From Paramecium sonneborni (lineage: Eukaryota > Ciliophora > Oligohymenophorea > Peniculida > Parameciidae), in contig CAJJDN010000024.1 of NCBI GenBank assembly GCA_905182985.1, positions 664,178 through 728,177 on the forward strand: DNA of 64,000 nt, written 5' to 3'. This document shows positions 47,317-60,135 of this stretch, piece by piece. Below the pieces are notes generated by a model. That model was not told the DNA's origin, searched no databases, and saw nothing but the letters and a program-made list of their open reading frames with translations. Each line of letters begins with the position of its first letter. The first letter of the stretch is position 1. The position numbers and the translations under genes are program-made.

Positions 47317-50300
47317 ATGCTTGTTAGAACTAGTTTGTCTCCAAGAAGAAAATGTTTTACACCTTCGATGTGGGAAGGTAGATAGTAATAGACGATAAGA
47401 AGAAGCCAAAATCGTTATTTGAAAACTGAAGATGTTGATAATAGGAATGTTTAATCTAGAAATGATGATTCAAAAAGAAAATCAGGGAGTATAGTGAATA
47501 ATAAAAAAAATAAGTCAATGACAAATCATAAAGCCTCATTGAATAGCTCTTTTAATACAAAAAACATAAAGACAATTTAGTTATCAACTCGAAAATCCTC
47601 ATTATAGAAGTAAAATATATTGATATTTAAATTTAGCAAATTACATCCTAACAGTACAACAAGTGAGAATCATGTCCATTAATATTTTTCATAGTCTCCA
47701 GCAAAAAGAATATTAAATTGTGAAAAGCTGATAAAGGCTTAGAAATTTTAAGAGGCATTAAAGGATTTGGAAGAGATTGATTAACCATAAATAAATCCTG
47801 AATATATAAAGGAGATTGCCTACTATAAGGGTTTGATACATATGAATTGTCGTCACTATGATTAAGCAGTAAATTAGTTTTCAAGAGCAAGACAATCAGG
47901 AGATTTAAATGGAAATACAGTAATATTATAAGCATTATGTTTAAAAAAAATTGGTAACTACAGTGATGCAATAGTTGTATTGAAAGAGTTTTTATCTAAG
48001 AAATATTCAAAATTACAACCAACTTATTATGATGCATTAATACATAAGGGAAAATTGTTAATGAAGATAAAAAAATATTAATTAGCATTATAAGATTTTA
48101 ATTAAGCAAGTGTTTTAGAAAATGATTAGATTTCATTTTAAGGTACTTTAGGAAGAGCTGATTGTTTAAGATTGAGTGGTAAAATAACAGAAGCATTAAA
48201 TGTTTATGAAACAATTCCAGAGAATGAAATAATTTTAATGAGAAAAATATATTGTTATATAGAGTTGTAATCTTTAGATAGAGCAATGGAAGCCATAAAT
48301 TAAATTTTATTAAGTGATCCAAATAGTTCAGAAGCATTATTTATGAAAGGATAGATTTATATTAATAAAGGATAATTAAATGAGGCAATTTTAAGTTTTG
48401 AATAGTCAATTAAATAAAATAATAGTAGAAAAGCAGTAACAAAATCTTTGTAAGAAATAGCTAAAATTAAAATTGATTAAAAAGATTTCTATTCTGCCTA
48501 TTATACATTATAAAGAGAAGATCATTTAGAGGTTGATAAAGAATCGATTATGAAATTAAGATAATTTACAGAAGGAGTGATATTTTTAATGAAAAGAAAA
48601 TATTAAGAAGGAGTCAATGTTTTTACTTAATTAATAAATAATTATTAATTGGGAGAGTTTATAAAAAAGATTATATTTTTATATAGAGCTTATGGTATTG
48701 ATATTAAATATTTTAGGTTTTATTTGTTTGAATAAATTTTAGAAAGCATTAAATGATTTGATATATGTTTAAAATTTCTAAGAATTAGATTAACCATCAT
48801 TATATAATAAAATAGTTTGTGAAGGAATTGTGATGTCTTAATCAAGTTAATTTGAAAAAGCTTAATCATAATTTTAGAAAGCTTCTAAATTATTTCCTGG
48901 TAAAATGGAACCTCATTTTTATAAATCTTTGACTCTGATATAATTTATTAATAAACATATGCCAAAAGATAAGGATAAGTATATAAAGAATGCTCTAAAA
49001 CATTTAGATAAAGCAGTAACACTTAATGATTAGAATTCTAATTTATTATATCACAGAGGAATATTAAGATTTTATTTTGGATAAATAGATTTGGCATTGT
49101 CTGATTTAACAAAAGCTGTTGAAAAGAATGAAGATAGAGTAGCAAAGTATGTTTATGCAAGAGGATTAGTAAGAGCATGTTTAGACAATCCTTAATAAGC
49201 ATTGAATGATTTCACAATAGTCATTAATTGGGATTCAAAATTTGCAGAAGCATATTTAAATAGAGCTAAAGTATTTACATTGTTGGGAGATAGAACAGCT
49301 GCTTTTAATGATTTACAAACATATATTTCTTTAAAACCTAAAGATCCTGATATTCATTTATGGGCTGGAAATTTATTATTTTTAATAGGTGCTTATGAAC
49401 ATGCAATAAAAACTTATTCTCATTCACCTGATATATAAAATAATGTATAATTATTAAGATATAGAGCATTATGTTATATAATTTAAAAAGAATTAAATTA
49501 TGCTATGTCAGATTTGAATAGAATTATAGAATTAACAGGAGATAAAAAAAGTTATATTGATAAAGAATGTTTATTAGCTTTAAAAACATCAACTGTTGGA
49601 CCAGATGAATCTTAATCTGTAATGGTTGTAAAATTATCACAAGGATCAAACAAATTAATTAATTTCAGATTGGCATCTTAAATGTTGAAAAAACTAATCA
49701 TATTAGGATCTGATGGTCATGTATTTCTTACTCCTGATTTGATATTTTATAGAGGAATTATGAAATTTTATTTAGGAAACTACAAAAAAGCAATAGATTT
49801 ATGGACAAAATCATATGGATTAAAATAGTAAATAAAGGAATTTAGTTAATAATCTAATAACTCATTAATATCATAGTAAGAATAATAAGAAAGATTAATC
49901 AGTGAATTAGATGAATTAGAATTTGAAGATAGAACATACAATATGTATGAATACTATTACAATGTTGCTTTAGCAACTATATTAGTAAAATTATTTTATA
50001 TAATTTAAGAATAAATAAAAGAGAAAGGGAAAAGAATTATTAAATTAATTAGCTGATTAACTTTAAGAATCATTTGAAACAGCTATTCGAGATTTCATTT
50101 CTGCATTAGATTCTAATTAATCTAAAACAGCAACAATATTTCCTTTTTCAAATAGATTATGCTGTATTTTTCCTACATTTAAAATGGGAAATTTAGAAAC
50201 AAGATTATCATTTTGTTTACCTAGAATAACTCCTCCATCAATGAATCCAGAATTTGATAATAAATTAATTGAAGGAATTCAAGTAATCTTAATTATTCGA

Positions 50301-50668
50301 TTACAATAGTATAGTCTACAGACGTGGATAACAAACCGGAAGCGCCATGGATTAGAAGAAATCCAGATGGAGTGATATTTACAGAAAATGTATAATAAGT
50401 TGAATTGGATTTAAGAAGTGAAAGTTAAAAATCATAAATTGATCATAATTAATAAGAAGAAAATGATGATGAAAATTCTGAATAGTAATCAATTTCTTTT
50501 ATTCATAGACATTAAATATCTATTAATGATGAAAAAATCACAATAGAGTAAAGACATTAAGATGATTCAACAACTTATCAAACTAATTATAAAAAAGATA
50601 TTGAATTGCTTAAATAATAATTAAGATTAGATAAGATAGTTGAATAAAGATTAGCAAAATTAAAATGA
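47317..50668 (+). CDS. Tetratricopeptide-repeat protein, 1,090 aa
   Basis: The N-terminal 130 residues are basic and Ser-rich (RTSLSPRRKCF), followed by about 18-20 TPR units, for example YYDALIHKGKLLMKIKKYQ, YLNRAKVFTLLGDRTAAF and LALSDLTKAVEKNEDRV. The C-terminal part has the block CCIFPTFKMGNLETRLSF and LPRITPPSMNPEFD, then KPEAPWIRRNPDGVIFTE, which I have seen as a tail of many ciliate TPR proteins. It ends with a short coiled coil. Three introns of 22, 25 and 32 nt are inferred, the last being long for this genome. TPR solenoids are protein-interaction scaffolds; a cilium or basal-body role is possible but unproven. Confidence 0.85.
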
Positions 50669-50712
50669 ATTATATATATATATATATCATATATCAATAT
50701 AAAATGAGTTTC

Positions 50713-53700
50713 TCATATTAAATCTTCCTATGCAATCATCTATCTCACTATTCTATCTAACTAATTATCAAGAAATAACGATGCTTAAGGCAATAAAATT
50801 ATAAAATGTTTAACAATATTAAATTCCCATTAAAAATAAGGCTATATTACTAAATGTAAACATATTAAACATAAAATCAATAATATTATGAATGTAATAT
50901 TAATTATCTATATATTTTATTTAAATATACCAAAACTTATTGGATTAAAGCATTAGTTGTATTAGTTAACTCATTTTAAAATTAATCTCGTAAATCGTTA
51001 AGAACATCATAAGCTATTAATCCAATCTCTAAATCAGATTAAATATTTATAGTTTCAATTGAAAAATTGTTAGATTATTCAAATTCATTTAATAACTAAT
51101 TTCTTACTTTATTCAGAGTTTATATCATACCATTTCTCATCACTCCATCTAAAGCTGAGTTGCAGTGTTGTTAAGCTCCAAAAATTTTATACTATTTTCA
51201 ATTATTATATATAAATACTTCAGGAAGAAACATGCAAATATCACTTTTCATTAATTCATAAAAATTAGCAACAAATCTTTCTGATGTTATATAATTTGAT
51301 GAATCAAAAATTGCAAACCCTTCTAAAAAATTATCAATTACTTTAACATGTTTAAAAAAAACATCAATAAAATAAGAAGCATTTTTCTCAGGAAAAAAAT
51401 AAAAAATAGTGTCATTTCCTTAAATAGTGTAGCTAATTTCTCTCATAGAGAATATTCCACTACTTGCCATACTCAAATCAGACAATAAATTAAAAAATTT
51501 TGTTGTTTCAGGATATTTTTAATAATAATTTTATCCCAAAGAATTTGAAATGAAGCAAAAAATGAAACATACCCCATAAATAAGTAAAAAAGTTAATGTT
51601 GATGGTATATAACTCATTTTCTATGATAATCTTATGAATCCTAAATTTTATTTCTCTTTTTACTATGTTTGATTTTATCTTTATTATTCTTTCTTTTCTT
51701 CTTCATTTTATATTATTTTCTCTTTTGTCTCTATATCAAATTAATATTTAAATAGAACATCTTAGTTCTTGTTTAGTAAACCTACGAATCCCCTATATCT
51801 AGCTATATCATTTTGTATCCAAACACTATCAATATAAGAAAATAATTGTAAAAATCTATCATATTGTTAAAGGTAGATCCTATAAAAAATCATTGATGCC
51901 ATCATTAAACAAGAACCAATAATTAATATTGGAATTAATAATTAATGCCAATTTTTAGATACTAATGTAGATCTATTTGTAGAATAGTCCAACATTTCTT
52001 CATTCAAATTTTAAAATAAATGTCTTAAAGATTAATAATTTTTAAATAAAAATGCAAAAAACCCTTATGTGAAATCTATGTTAGTTGCTCTTAAAAAATC
52101 TATCTAAATAAAATTCAAAGCTGCTTCAAGTTCCAACTAAATAGCTTCTCTTACTCTAATATTATAGCTCACTAAATTTGGATATTTTGCCATCCATACA
52201 TCTATATATCTATCCTCAAAAAAAGGGTCTATATAAGGATTTTGCAATTAATTTTCAAAGCTAGTTTTTAATTCATAAAATGTGTAATTTATTTCATTTA
52301 CAGAATATATTGAATTTTTTTAAGCTTCTATTTCTGTCATTTTTTTTTGAAGCACCAATATTTAATAATTTACTACATCATTCTATCCAACAATATAATT
52401 GTCTATAGGACCTATGATATTGACTTTTATTTATAATAAATCTAATTCCTTTAAAAACTATGGTAAATCAGAATTTAAAAAGTATACCTCAACTAAACCA
52501 AAAATTACAAAATTTAAAAACAACAAACTTAATATGTACTTCATTTTATTAAAATGATGCGAAAATTTTGGCGAACTTATAATCTTTTGTATTAATATAT
52601 ATTTCTTTGAATATTTAGATTTTTTGATATCACCTAAAGAGCTTGTTTCTGATCCATCTTATTTCCTTTGTAGAATCTAATTATTTTCAATATTATCATC
52701 TTAAATTTGTAACTTAATTCTATTTTACACTTCTTAATCTATTCCAACTAATTAAAGCTGGTTATTTTCGTCTTGTTAATTAGGACGCAAACTACTTATG
52801 TAATTACTTGAATCTTAATCTTCTTTTTATTATTGTGCAAAAAAGTATTAATTTTATTATTTATTTTTCAAATTTTTTACTTTTTAATTTACTTCTCTTT
52901 ATAAACTTATTTCTGGCTTATCATCTATAAGTCTAACTGTGCTATCTTTGGGACTCGCTAATACTATTGAAATGTTAGGATACAAATGTTAACTGTTATG
53001 AGAAATTTTAAGTCTTTATCCAAAATGAATCTGTTAATCAAAATTATCCAATTCTAATGCTTGAGGTGTATTAATTTAATATATTTCATTGTCTTCAATT
53101 ATCCCAAAGTTATTATCAAAATCTGATTGTTATACAAGATATTCAAGATTATTATTTGTACTTAATGGTCGTTCAGTTTAATAAGGAGTAGATAGTTCTG
53201 TATTCGTCATCTTTTTAGCTTCTCTTATTTCTACTATTAAATATTCAAAAATATCTTATTAAACATTTCTTAGGTGAAAAACTACATCTACATACAATTA
53301 ATGTATATGATCATTTTCATTCCAATTAATTTTTTACTAATTTTCTAATATCTACAGTTCTGGTATGTTCATTATTATTTAATTTTCGCTTTTGTCAAAA
53401 TAACTTTATTTATCATCTTAAATTGTTTATTCAAATTAATCCTTATTTAATATAGATCCTCTTGTTATAAATGATTCATAAATATTGTGATATTTAGGAA
53501 AAAATTTTGTAATTTATTATTTTAACAATAGATTCACAAGTTATTATCCATATTTTGATGGAACACCTAATTTTTATACTATATTTTTTGTCATTGATTG
53601 TATTCTATTGTTTTAACAACAAAATAAATAAGCAGATTATATTTAAGTTTCTTATAAAAATGAAATGAATCTTAAATCATCAAAACTCGCTAAATTAATA

Positions 53701-55986
53701 TCAAAAAAAAAATCTAAAGGTTTCATAAATTTATTGATTGTTTAACAGAAACTCAAATTTATTGATCTAAAGAATTTTGATTCACCAGTTTATAAAAAAT
53801 TTTAAACTAAATTTTAATGAATTATATGAAAGCCTTGAGGTAATATAAATTCAATAAAATCTTATGATATAAATTATTCTAACGAATATCCGAAAAATTA
53901 ATGAATTCGATTACTTGTTTATTAGATCTTTAAACGATGACAATGTTAATCAAACCCAAAAATTAAATACTCAATTTTGTTTGAGAAAAGATCTAATGAT
54001 ATTTAAGATTGCATTTTCAAAAGCTTTTCATCGGAAATTGAAGCTAACATTGAAATTTTGTAAGCACTAAAGTAGTTATTCATTATTTCTGCTTAAAAAA
54101 AAGCACTTAAAGCTTGCATTTTTCTACTTGGAAATTAATCATATAATTTATCTAATTATCTCTCGATTTTTTTTAATTTAATCAATAATTATTTTGCTTC
54201 TGTAAACAATTTGATATTATTCATAACAAGATTATTAAATAATTATCTTTTTCTGTTTAAACTCATCAGAATCTTTTATTTTAATTTTTTATTTCCGTTT
54301 TCGGAGATTATGAATAAATTTACAGCATGTTCTATATTTTCTTAAAGATTATTTTATTTTTTGAAAGCATTACTCATAGAATTTTTAATATTCTCTGAGA
54401 TTAATCTGAGCTTTATTTATCTGATTATATTCAATTTACCAACTTTAATTTTGTTAAATTCATTCAATTACTAATCATTTAAAAATTTTTACCCAGAGTA
54501 ACTTTTCTAATCTAAACTATTATTTGGTTCTCCATAATTTATTTCACTTTTTTAAAGGTTTATTTAAGAACTAGTTTTAATATGATAATAATTACTTTTA
54601 ATCTATCTCATAAATTTTTTAGATATTCAATTATTCAAATGCTTTTATGTTATATCCCAATTAGTTAATAAATTATATATATCTTAAGAAAAAGCTTTAT
54701 TTTGCAGATTTATCTTTATTTAAATTAATTGCCTCTCCAAATATTAAGATTTATTCCTTCATATATAGATTAATAATTGATTCAAATGATAATGAAGAAT
54801 TTTTGCACTAACATAAAGATTACTAACACTCCATTTTGTGTGTTATTTTAAAATGATAAATAAAAACCATTTATTACTTTTTTTTTACAAAAGAATTACT
54901 TACAGTTCCGAAATTTAGAAACAGTTCAACAATCTTATATTATAATTTGTTTGGATTGAAATTATTTTTTCTATTAATCATTAAATTATTATGATATGTT
55001 TTAAATTAGTCGTTAATAATTTATACAAGTAGAGGAAAAAGGATTAGAAAGAATAAAGCATCATAATATTCATTTTTTAATTAAATCAAATTTAAAATTA
55101 AGAAAATAAATATCATCAATAACTAACTTGCCATTCCAAAAAATTCTATTCTTGCTTTTATAAAGTGAGATATAAAATAGTTTAATTATGAGTAAATTTA
55201 AAAAGATATTCTAGTCAGTAACAAAGTTAAGATTAAATAAAATTTTAGATTGTGACTAGTGTTTAACTAATTTATTAAAATTATTATTAACATGGACATT
55301 TACTACCAGTATAAACAAAAACCTTGTTTAAGTACTCCAAAATTTTGTTAACCTATATAGTTTGATTCTAAATTGCATAGCATATATGAAACCATATTTA
55401 AAATAACAAGAATTAATGTAATTATTGCTAAAATGATATTCTCAATATGAATTTAATTTATTTTAGAATTATATGATATTGATGAAATAACCATTTCTAC
55501 TTAAATTGTAAAAAATAAATGAAAAAGCAAAGCTTAAATATATGATAAAAAGATCATTAAGATAACAAATATCCTGCTTTATGAATAAAATAAATTTAAT
55601 AATTTGAGCTATTTATCTTTACGAATTTTGAATTCTATAAATAGTTTTAAAAGCAAGAAATAATAAAGAAAATTAATAATTAAAGGTATTACATATGAAT
55701 AAGTGTAAAATTCTTGTTTAAGAATCTAATAAGGTCTAACAAATTTAGATATTTTTACAAAGGCAAGCATAAAGTCAAAATTAGAGTGTGTAGATTAATA
55801 ATAGTTGTCAAATAAAAAGCTAATTTCTTGTGTATGTGAAAGGATGATAACTATTGAAAAAATTATTTATGGTATTTTAATGATTTCATTTTCTAAAATG
55901 ATTCTGGATTGATATGAAAAATCTAATAATTAATTAGTTATTTTTTTCCCTTATTTTGAAAATTTTAGCTATTATTTTTCTTTCAT
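50713..55986 (-). CDS. Large PAS-domain membrane protein of the TmcB-like family, about 1,725 aa
   Basis: Resembles the large ciliate proteins annotated as tiny-macrocyst (TmcB) type PAS proteins. The N-terminal 350 residues hold many transmembrane helices (FVILMIFLSYIQALLFHLF, LILTLLLTRISFQIY). A Cys/His cluster follows (HKMECQQSLCQCK), then FLRYIQFINQ. A central PAS-like domain is seen around IEYLIFGFDQH and FFGYSLEQFIS to FILPQGFH. Long polar regions come next, then more helices (LLIPILIIGSCLMMASMIF, LLIYGVCFIFCFI) and a final helix with FIILLPQASLFLDNQ. Introns of 25, 27 and 23 nt are inferred, plus an optional 27-nt one that is a multiple of three and stop-free. With or without it the frame is intact, giving 1,723 or 1,732 aa. 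Function in ciliates is unknown. The PAS domain may bind a cofactor or only mediate contacts. Confidence 0.8.
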
Positions 55987-56085
55987 ATCTTACAAATTTA
56001 AACAAAATATTTTATGTTTTTTCTTGATAAATTACAAAATAATAAATTAATAATATATTATACAATGTTATTAATCATAGTTGTT

Positions 56086-57252
56086 TCAAAAGTCATTGAC
56101 AATTGAATTACGACCATCATTTAAATCCTGATTAATTTAGTTTCTTTAGTAATTTATTCTCAAATATTCCTCATAATCTTATTGATGCATTAATTATTAT
56201 TATATAAATTAACTATGTTAAAGTTCTTGATCTTACTCTTCTTCTTTTTTAATATTTTAATGCACATCATAATAGGGATTCCATTATTCATATGGTATGA
56301 CTGGTGGATAAAATAAATGCTATTTTTCATACATTATAATCAATTATTCTTAATCATAATGATGTTATATGCTAATTTCCTCTAGTAATATAATTAATTT
56401 ATTTTACCTGCTTTTGCCATTTCAATTTATGGGTTCTTCTTTTTTCTTCCAGCTCTGCTTCTTTCTGTTCTTGGTAGTCTTTTTCCATTTTCACCCCTTA
56501 AAGCATAAGGATTAAATTTTTAATGATGACTTCTACATTAACTTGGAGTTCTAGTTCCAATTAATTCACTCATTTATTTGAATATTTTAGAAGTTTTTTT
56601 CATCATAGAAGATGTCATTATACTTTCATATTGTTAAAGAAAATTTATATATGTTGTATGTTCTTCTGTTGACCAATGTCCAGTGTTAATGTGTTCTTTT
56701 TTTGGCTTCTTTGTTTATTGATGTTATCCTTTTGATTTTTATGTTTGTTAAGACCCTTCTTATGATCCTTATGCATCTTGATTTGAAACAATATCAGATT
56801 ACAACTTAGGCATAGGTGCTCCTTAAGGATAATTATAGATTGAATAAGGTGCCGTAATTTATTTTGCTCTATTTATTATGAAGTTAATAAATACAGTTAA
56901 TCATTCTAAGATAATGTTTATCCTGGATCATCAATTACTTACTTTTCTGACTCTAAAGTTTTTGGTAATAATCCTTTAGAATCAGTATTTCTTAAAATTA
57001 TTGAAAATAGTTTACTTGTTCTTCTTTGTTTTTTTAATTTTATGCTAAATATTAACTTCCTATTCAGGAAAACCATCGACAGAGTAAGCAGAGAAAGGAG
57101 CAGGGTAGGAGAACTAAGAAAAATAAGCAATGTCATTAAAATTTGAGCAAGGTACAAATTCTTGTTAAATTTAATTAAATCAAATTACTTTGCATTTCTG
57201 GGTCTAATTGAAAGGCTACTTGCTAGTCAGCTGAACAGTAATATGGTTACAT
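56086..57252 (-). CDS. SANT/Myb-like protein, 353 aa
   Basis: Starts MQPYYCSADQQVAFQLDPE. The first half is disordered and Gln/Ser/Lys-rich. A SANT/Myb-like helix-turn-helix lies at about residues 185-245: GHWSTEEHTTYINFLQQYE with the first Trp, and then MSELIGTRTPSQCRSHHQKF with the recognition helix. This form, with a final QCRSHHQKF, is frequent in ciliate Myb-like proteins. A basic segment (RTERSRAGRKKKNP) could be a nuclear signal. The C-terminus is Tyr/Gln-rich. Four introns are inferred: 57161-57188, 56991-57015, 56869-56894 and 56382-56407. All four are needed to keep the frame. Likely a nuclear DNA- or histone-binding regulator. Confidence 0.82.
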
Positions 57253-58012
57253 AATAAAACAATAATTAATTTATTATATTAATAATTTAAGAAGTTTATA
57301 ACCATTTAAATATTTCAATAAAATTCTGTTTGATCTCTTTTTAGAACTAATTAACCATTTTAAGTTATTTTTATTACCTTTAGCATCTTTAGATTCAATT
57401 TAAAATATACAATTAAATTTCTCATTTATATAATATAATTTATGTTTAATTAGATAATTGTTTTTCTTGTTTGAAATAATACGCCCTGATTATATATTAA
57501 TACATAATCCATTTTGTTCAAAATTTTTACAGTTGTTTTTAAATAAATAAGCTAGCAGAACTTTGAAAAAGTATTAGAAGAAGCAAATTGAATTGCAACT
57601 AACACATATATTCACTTTTAAATTCTAATTGTATTTTCATATATAATTAATAGAATAACTTTTTTCTACATATCTAATCATTAATCCAAGCGCCTTGTAA
57701 CTTTAATTTAAATATAGAGAAATGACACAATCTTTAATCACAAATTTAAAGTTTAAAGAATACTTTTATGAAAATAAATACATGAAAAAAATATCAATTT
57801 TATAAATAAATCTCTTATCTGAGAAGTGAAACGTTTTTAATTACTTATGAGAATTAACTACTTACAAGTCATTTAGCTTTCTACTTTCTTTCATCATTAT
57901 TGATACACTAAGTTAAATGCAATGATGGTTCAAAGTGTTTTATATGTAATAATTGAATGATAAAAGGTGAAATATTTAGTTCTATTCATTGAATTTATAA
58001 TTTACTAATAAA
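57253..58012. promoter_or_regulatory. Divergent intergenic region
   Basis: About 760 bases between two divergent starts (SANT gene and IQ/MORN gene). AT-rich with no reading frame of coding composition. It should contain both promoters. Nothing else recognised. Confidence 0.5.
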
Positions 58013-59201
58013 ATGGGTACTTGTATATCTCAACATCCAGTCTCAACAGATTTTGAAAACAGAGAAAGTCTGTGTATTGAAGAAGGTCAAAAATAAGAAG
58101 AAGTGGTTAAACCTGTTGAAGTATAGGCAGAAGCATTTCCATTATAATCATATGATGAATAGAATGTTATTAAAATTTAATCGGGATTTAGAGGTATGAA
58201 GGCAAGAAAAGAAGTAAGTTAAAATTAAAATATATAGGCTGAACAAGAAAAAGAGTAAATGGAAAATATGAAGCCAAAAAATGAAAATATCAAACCATAT
58301 AATGGAGTTGTAGAATCCACCAATGATTTAATAAAACAACAGCTACTTAAATATGGAGAATATTAATATAGCAAAAATAATGATGAGAAATTCTTAAATT
58401 CTAGGTCTTTAACTCCGTATGTAAAAATTTTAATTAATTTCAGCAATTAGAAGATGGTTCAATTTATGAAGGTTAATGGTTAAATGGGTTAAGAGAAGGA
58501 AGAGGAAAATTGATTTACTCTGATGGTTCTATTTATGAAGGTTATTTTTCAAAAGACTATTAACATTTAAATGGAAGATTAATTATGGCATCTGGAGATT
58601 TTTATGTAAATTTATGTATTTATTATAGTAAGGTGATTTTCAGAATGGAAAAATTGAAGGAAATGGTACTTATAAATATGCTGATGGAACTAAATATGAA
58701 GGAGAATTCAAAAATAATAAACAGAATGGTTTTGGTAAAGAAACATGGCCCGATGGAACCAAGTATGAAGGAAGTTATGATAAAGGAGTAAAATATGGAA
58801 CAGGTCGATTTTAATGGACTGATGGGTCTATTTATGAAGGAAGTCTTGTTAATGATTAAATGGAAGGTATAAATTTATTATGATTGATCAAAGGATATGG
58901 AACTTTTACTTGGGCTGACAAAAGGAAATATAACGGAAATTGGAAAAATAGTATGATGAATGGTTAAGGAGAATTATTCTATCCTGATGGTAGATGCTAT
59001 AAAGGTATTATAACTCATGATTGTGTCCTAGGATAATTTTAGAATGATTTAAGAAATGGGGAAGGGACTTTCTTTTTTAATGATGGAACTAATTATTGTG
59101 GACCATGGAAAAATGATAAATAACATGGAAAAGGAGTTAAAAAATAGAAAGGAGGATTAGAAGAATAATAAGAATGGAATAATGGAACAAGGGTAATTTG
59201 A
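58013..59201 (+). CDS. Lipid-anchored IQ and MORN-repeat protein, 362 aa
   Basis: The N-terminus MGTCISQHP has Gly2 for myristoylation and Cys4 for palmitoylation, so plasma-membrane or alveolar anchoring is likely. An IQ motif follows at about residues 62-80 (VIKIQSGFRGMKARKEV), suggesting calmodulin binding. Eight or nine MORN repeats fill residues 135-350, for example DGSIYEGQWLNGLREGRG, DGTKYEGEFKNNKQNGFG and DGTKYEGSYDKGVKYGTG. Introns are 23, 23, 27 and 27 nt. The last 27-nt intron contains no in-frame TGA. The combination suggests a calcium-regulated cortical or ciliary membrane scaffold (inference). Confidence 0.9.
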
Positions 59202-59258
59202 AGAATTGAACAGAAATTATTTAATATTGTAAATTTATTTATAATATTTTATTAACGT

Positions 59259-59891
59259 ATGCAATTCACCCCCGACACTCGGAATGTGGGAGGGCGATAA
59301 TTAATATTATCCTAATTATGGGGTCATAGATTATGCCTTTAATAAATTAAAGAAAGGCATTTAAATACAGAAATTAAATGTTCATTTCTGAAGAAGAACG
59401 ATAGTTCAAAACTCCCAATTTCTACAAGAATAAATGATTTCAATATGGCTATTCATAGAAAAAAGTTATAAAATATCAAGGAATGCTTAACAGACAGAAG
59501 TAATAAAGAGCCTTCTTATTTTTTCAGACGTTTGCCTTCTCCTTAAGGTATAAATTCAAATCCAATCTGTAATAAATTAACCATGATAAAATCCAAATCC
59601 ACATAAGAGAAACTTTAAAATCCAAAAATCCTACCTCCTCCAAAAATAGATATTGAAAAATTTATCCCTAAAAATACTAAAACCAATATTTGTTGGATTG
59701 AATTAATTAATAGTTTACATGGACCATAATATCCAATTAAAAAATGGATAAAATAATTGGCCATTTAAAATAAGATATTTGATGAAAATGATTTTGCAAT
59801 TTTAATAAGAATTTTAGTATAAGCATATTAAATTAAGTAAACAACATTGGTTGGCTTAGTAGCAGAAATCATAGAAGAATTTGAAAAATGA
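59259..59891 (+). CDS. Unknown 210-aa protein
   Basis: Intronless frame from ATG at 59259 to TGA at 59889-59891. The first codons are unusually GC-rich for this genome (MQFTPDTRNVGGRQ). A later start at 59445 (MAIHRKK) would give 148 aa. The longer start is preferred because the frame is continuous, the early residues look coding, and only 57 bases separate it from the previous stop. Contents: basic middle, Pro-rich KILPPPKIDIEKFIPKN, then a helical end containing CWIELINSLHGPQYPIKKW and LVGLVAEIIEEFEK. No family recognised. Confidence 0.65.
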
Positions 59892-59940
59892 AGTAACTTA
59901 AATAAAATTTCAATGAATCTATTACTACAAAAATACAATA

Positions 59941-60135
59941 ATGTGTCTAAAATAAAGCATTAAATATCTATTTGAATGTATTTTGCATTCTTCTTATTCC
60001 ATGAATGAACATGAATTTAAGAATTTCATAGTCTCATTTATATCTATTTTATTAATTAGTTAAAAGAGATTAATAATATTCTGTCTAATAAAATTTTTAT
60101 TAATATTATTATCATCATTATACGCAAACAATTGA
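59941..60135 (+). CDS. Small 64-aa frame, uncertain
   Basis: ATG to TGA with plausible composition (MCLKQSIKYLFECILHSSYS, then NEHEFKNFIVSFISILL). Its TGA overlaps the A of the NDUFAF5 start codon by one base, which would be exceptional for a eukaryotic gene, so it may be a chance frame in the 240-base spacer. Another short frame from 59888 also looks coding-like. Confidence 0.2.

Noticed and set aside
46619..47430. Long open plus-strand frame
   Set aside because: Almost no acidic residues, overlaps the TPR gene start in another frame, and has no starting ATG with coding context.
59284..59450. Alternative first exon MWEG with a 17-nt intron for the 210-aa gene
   Set aside because: A 17-nt intron is shorter than usual and unnecessary, since the ATG at 59259 gives one continuous frame.
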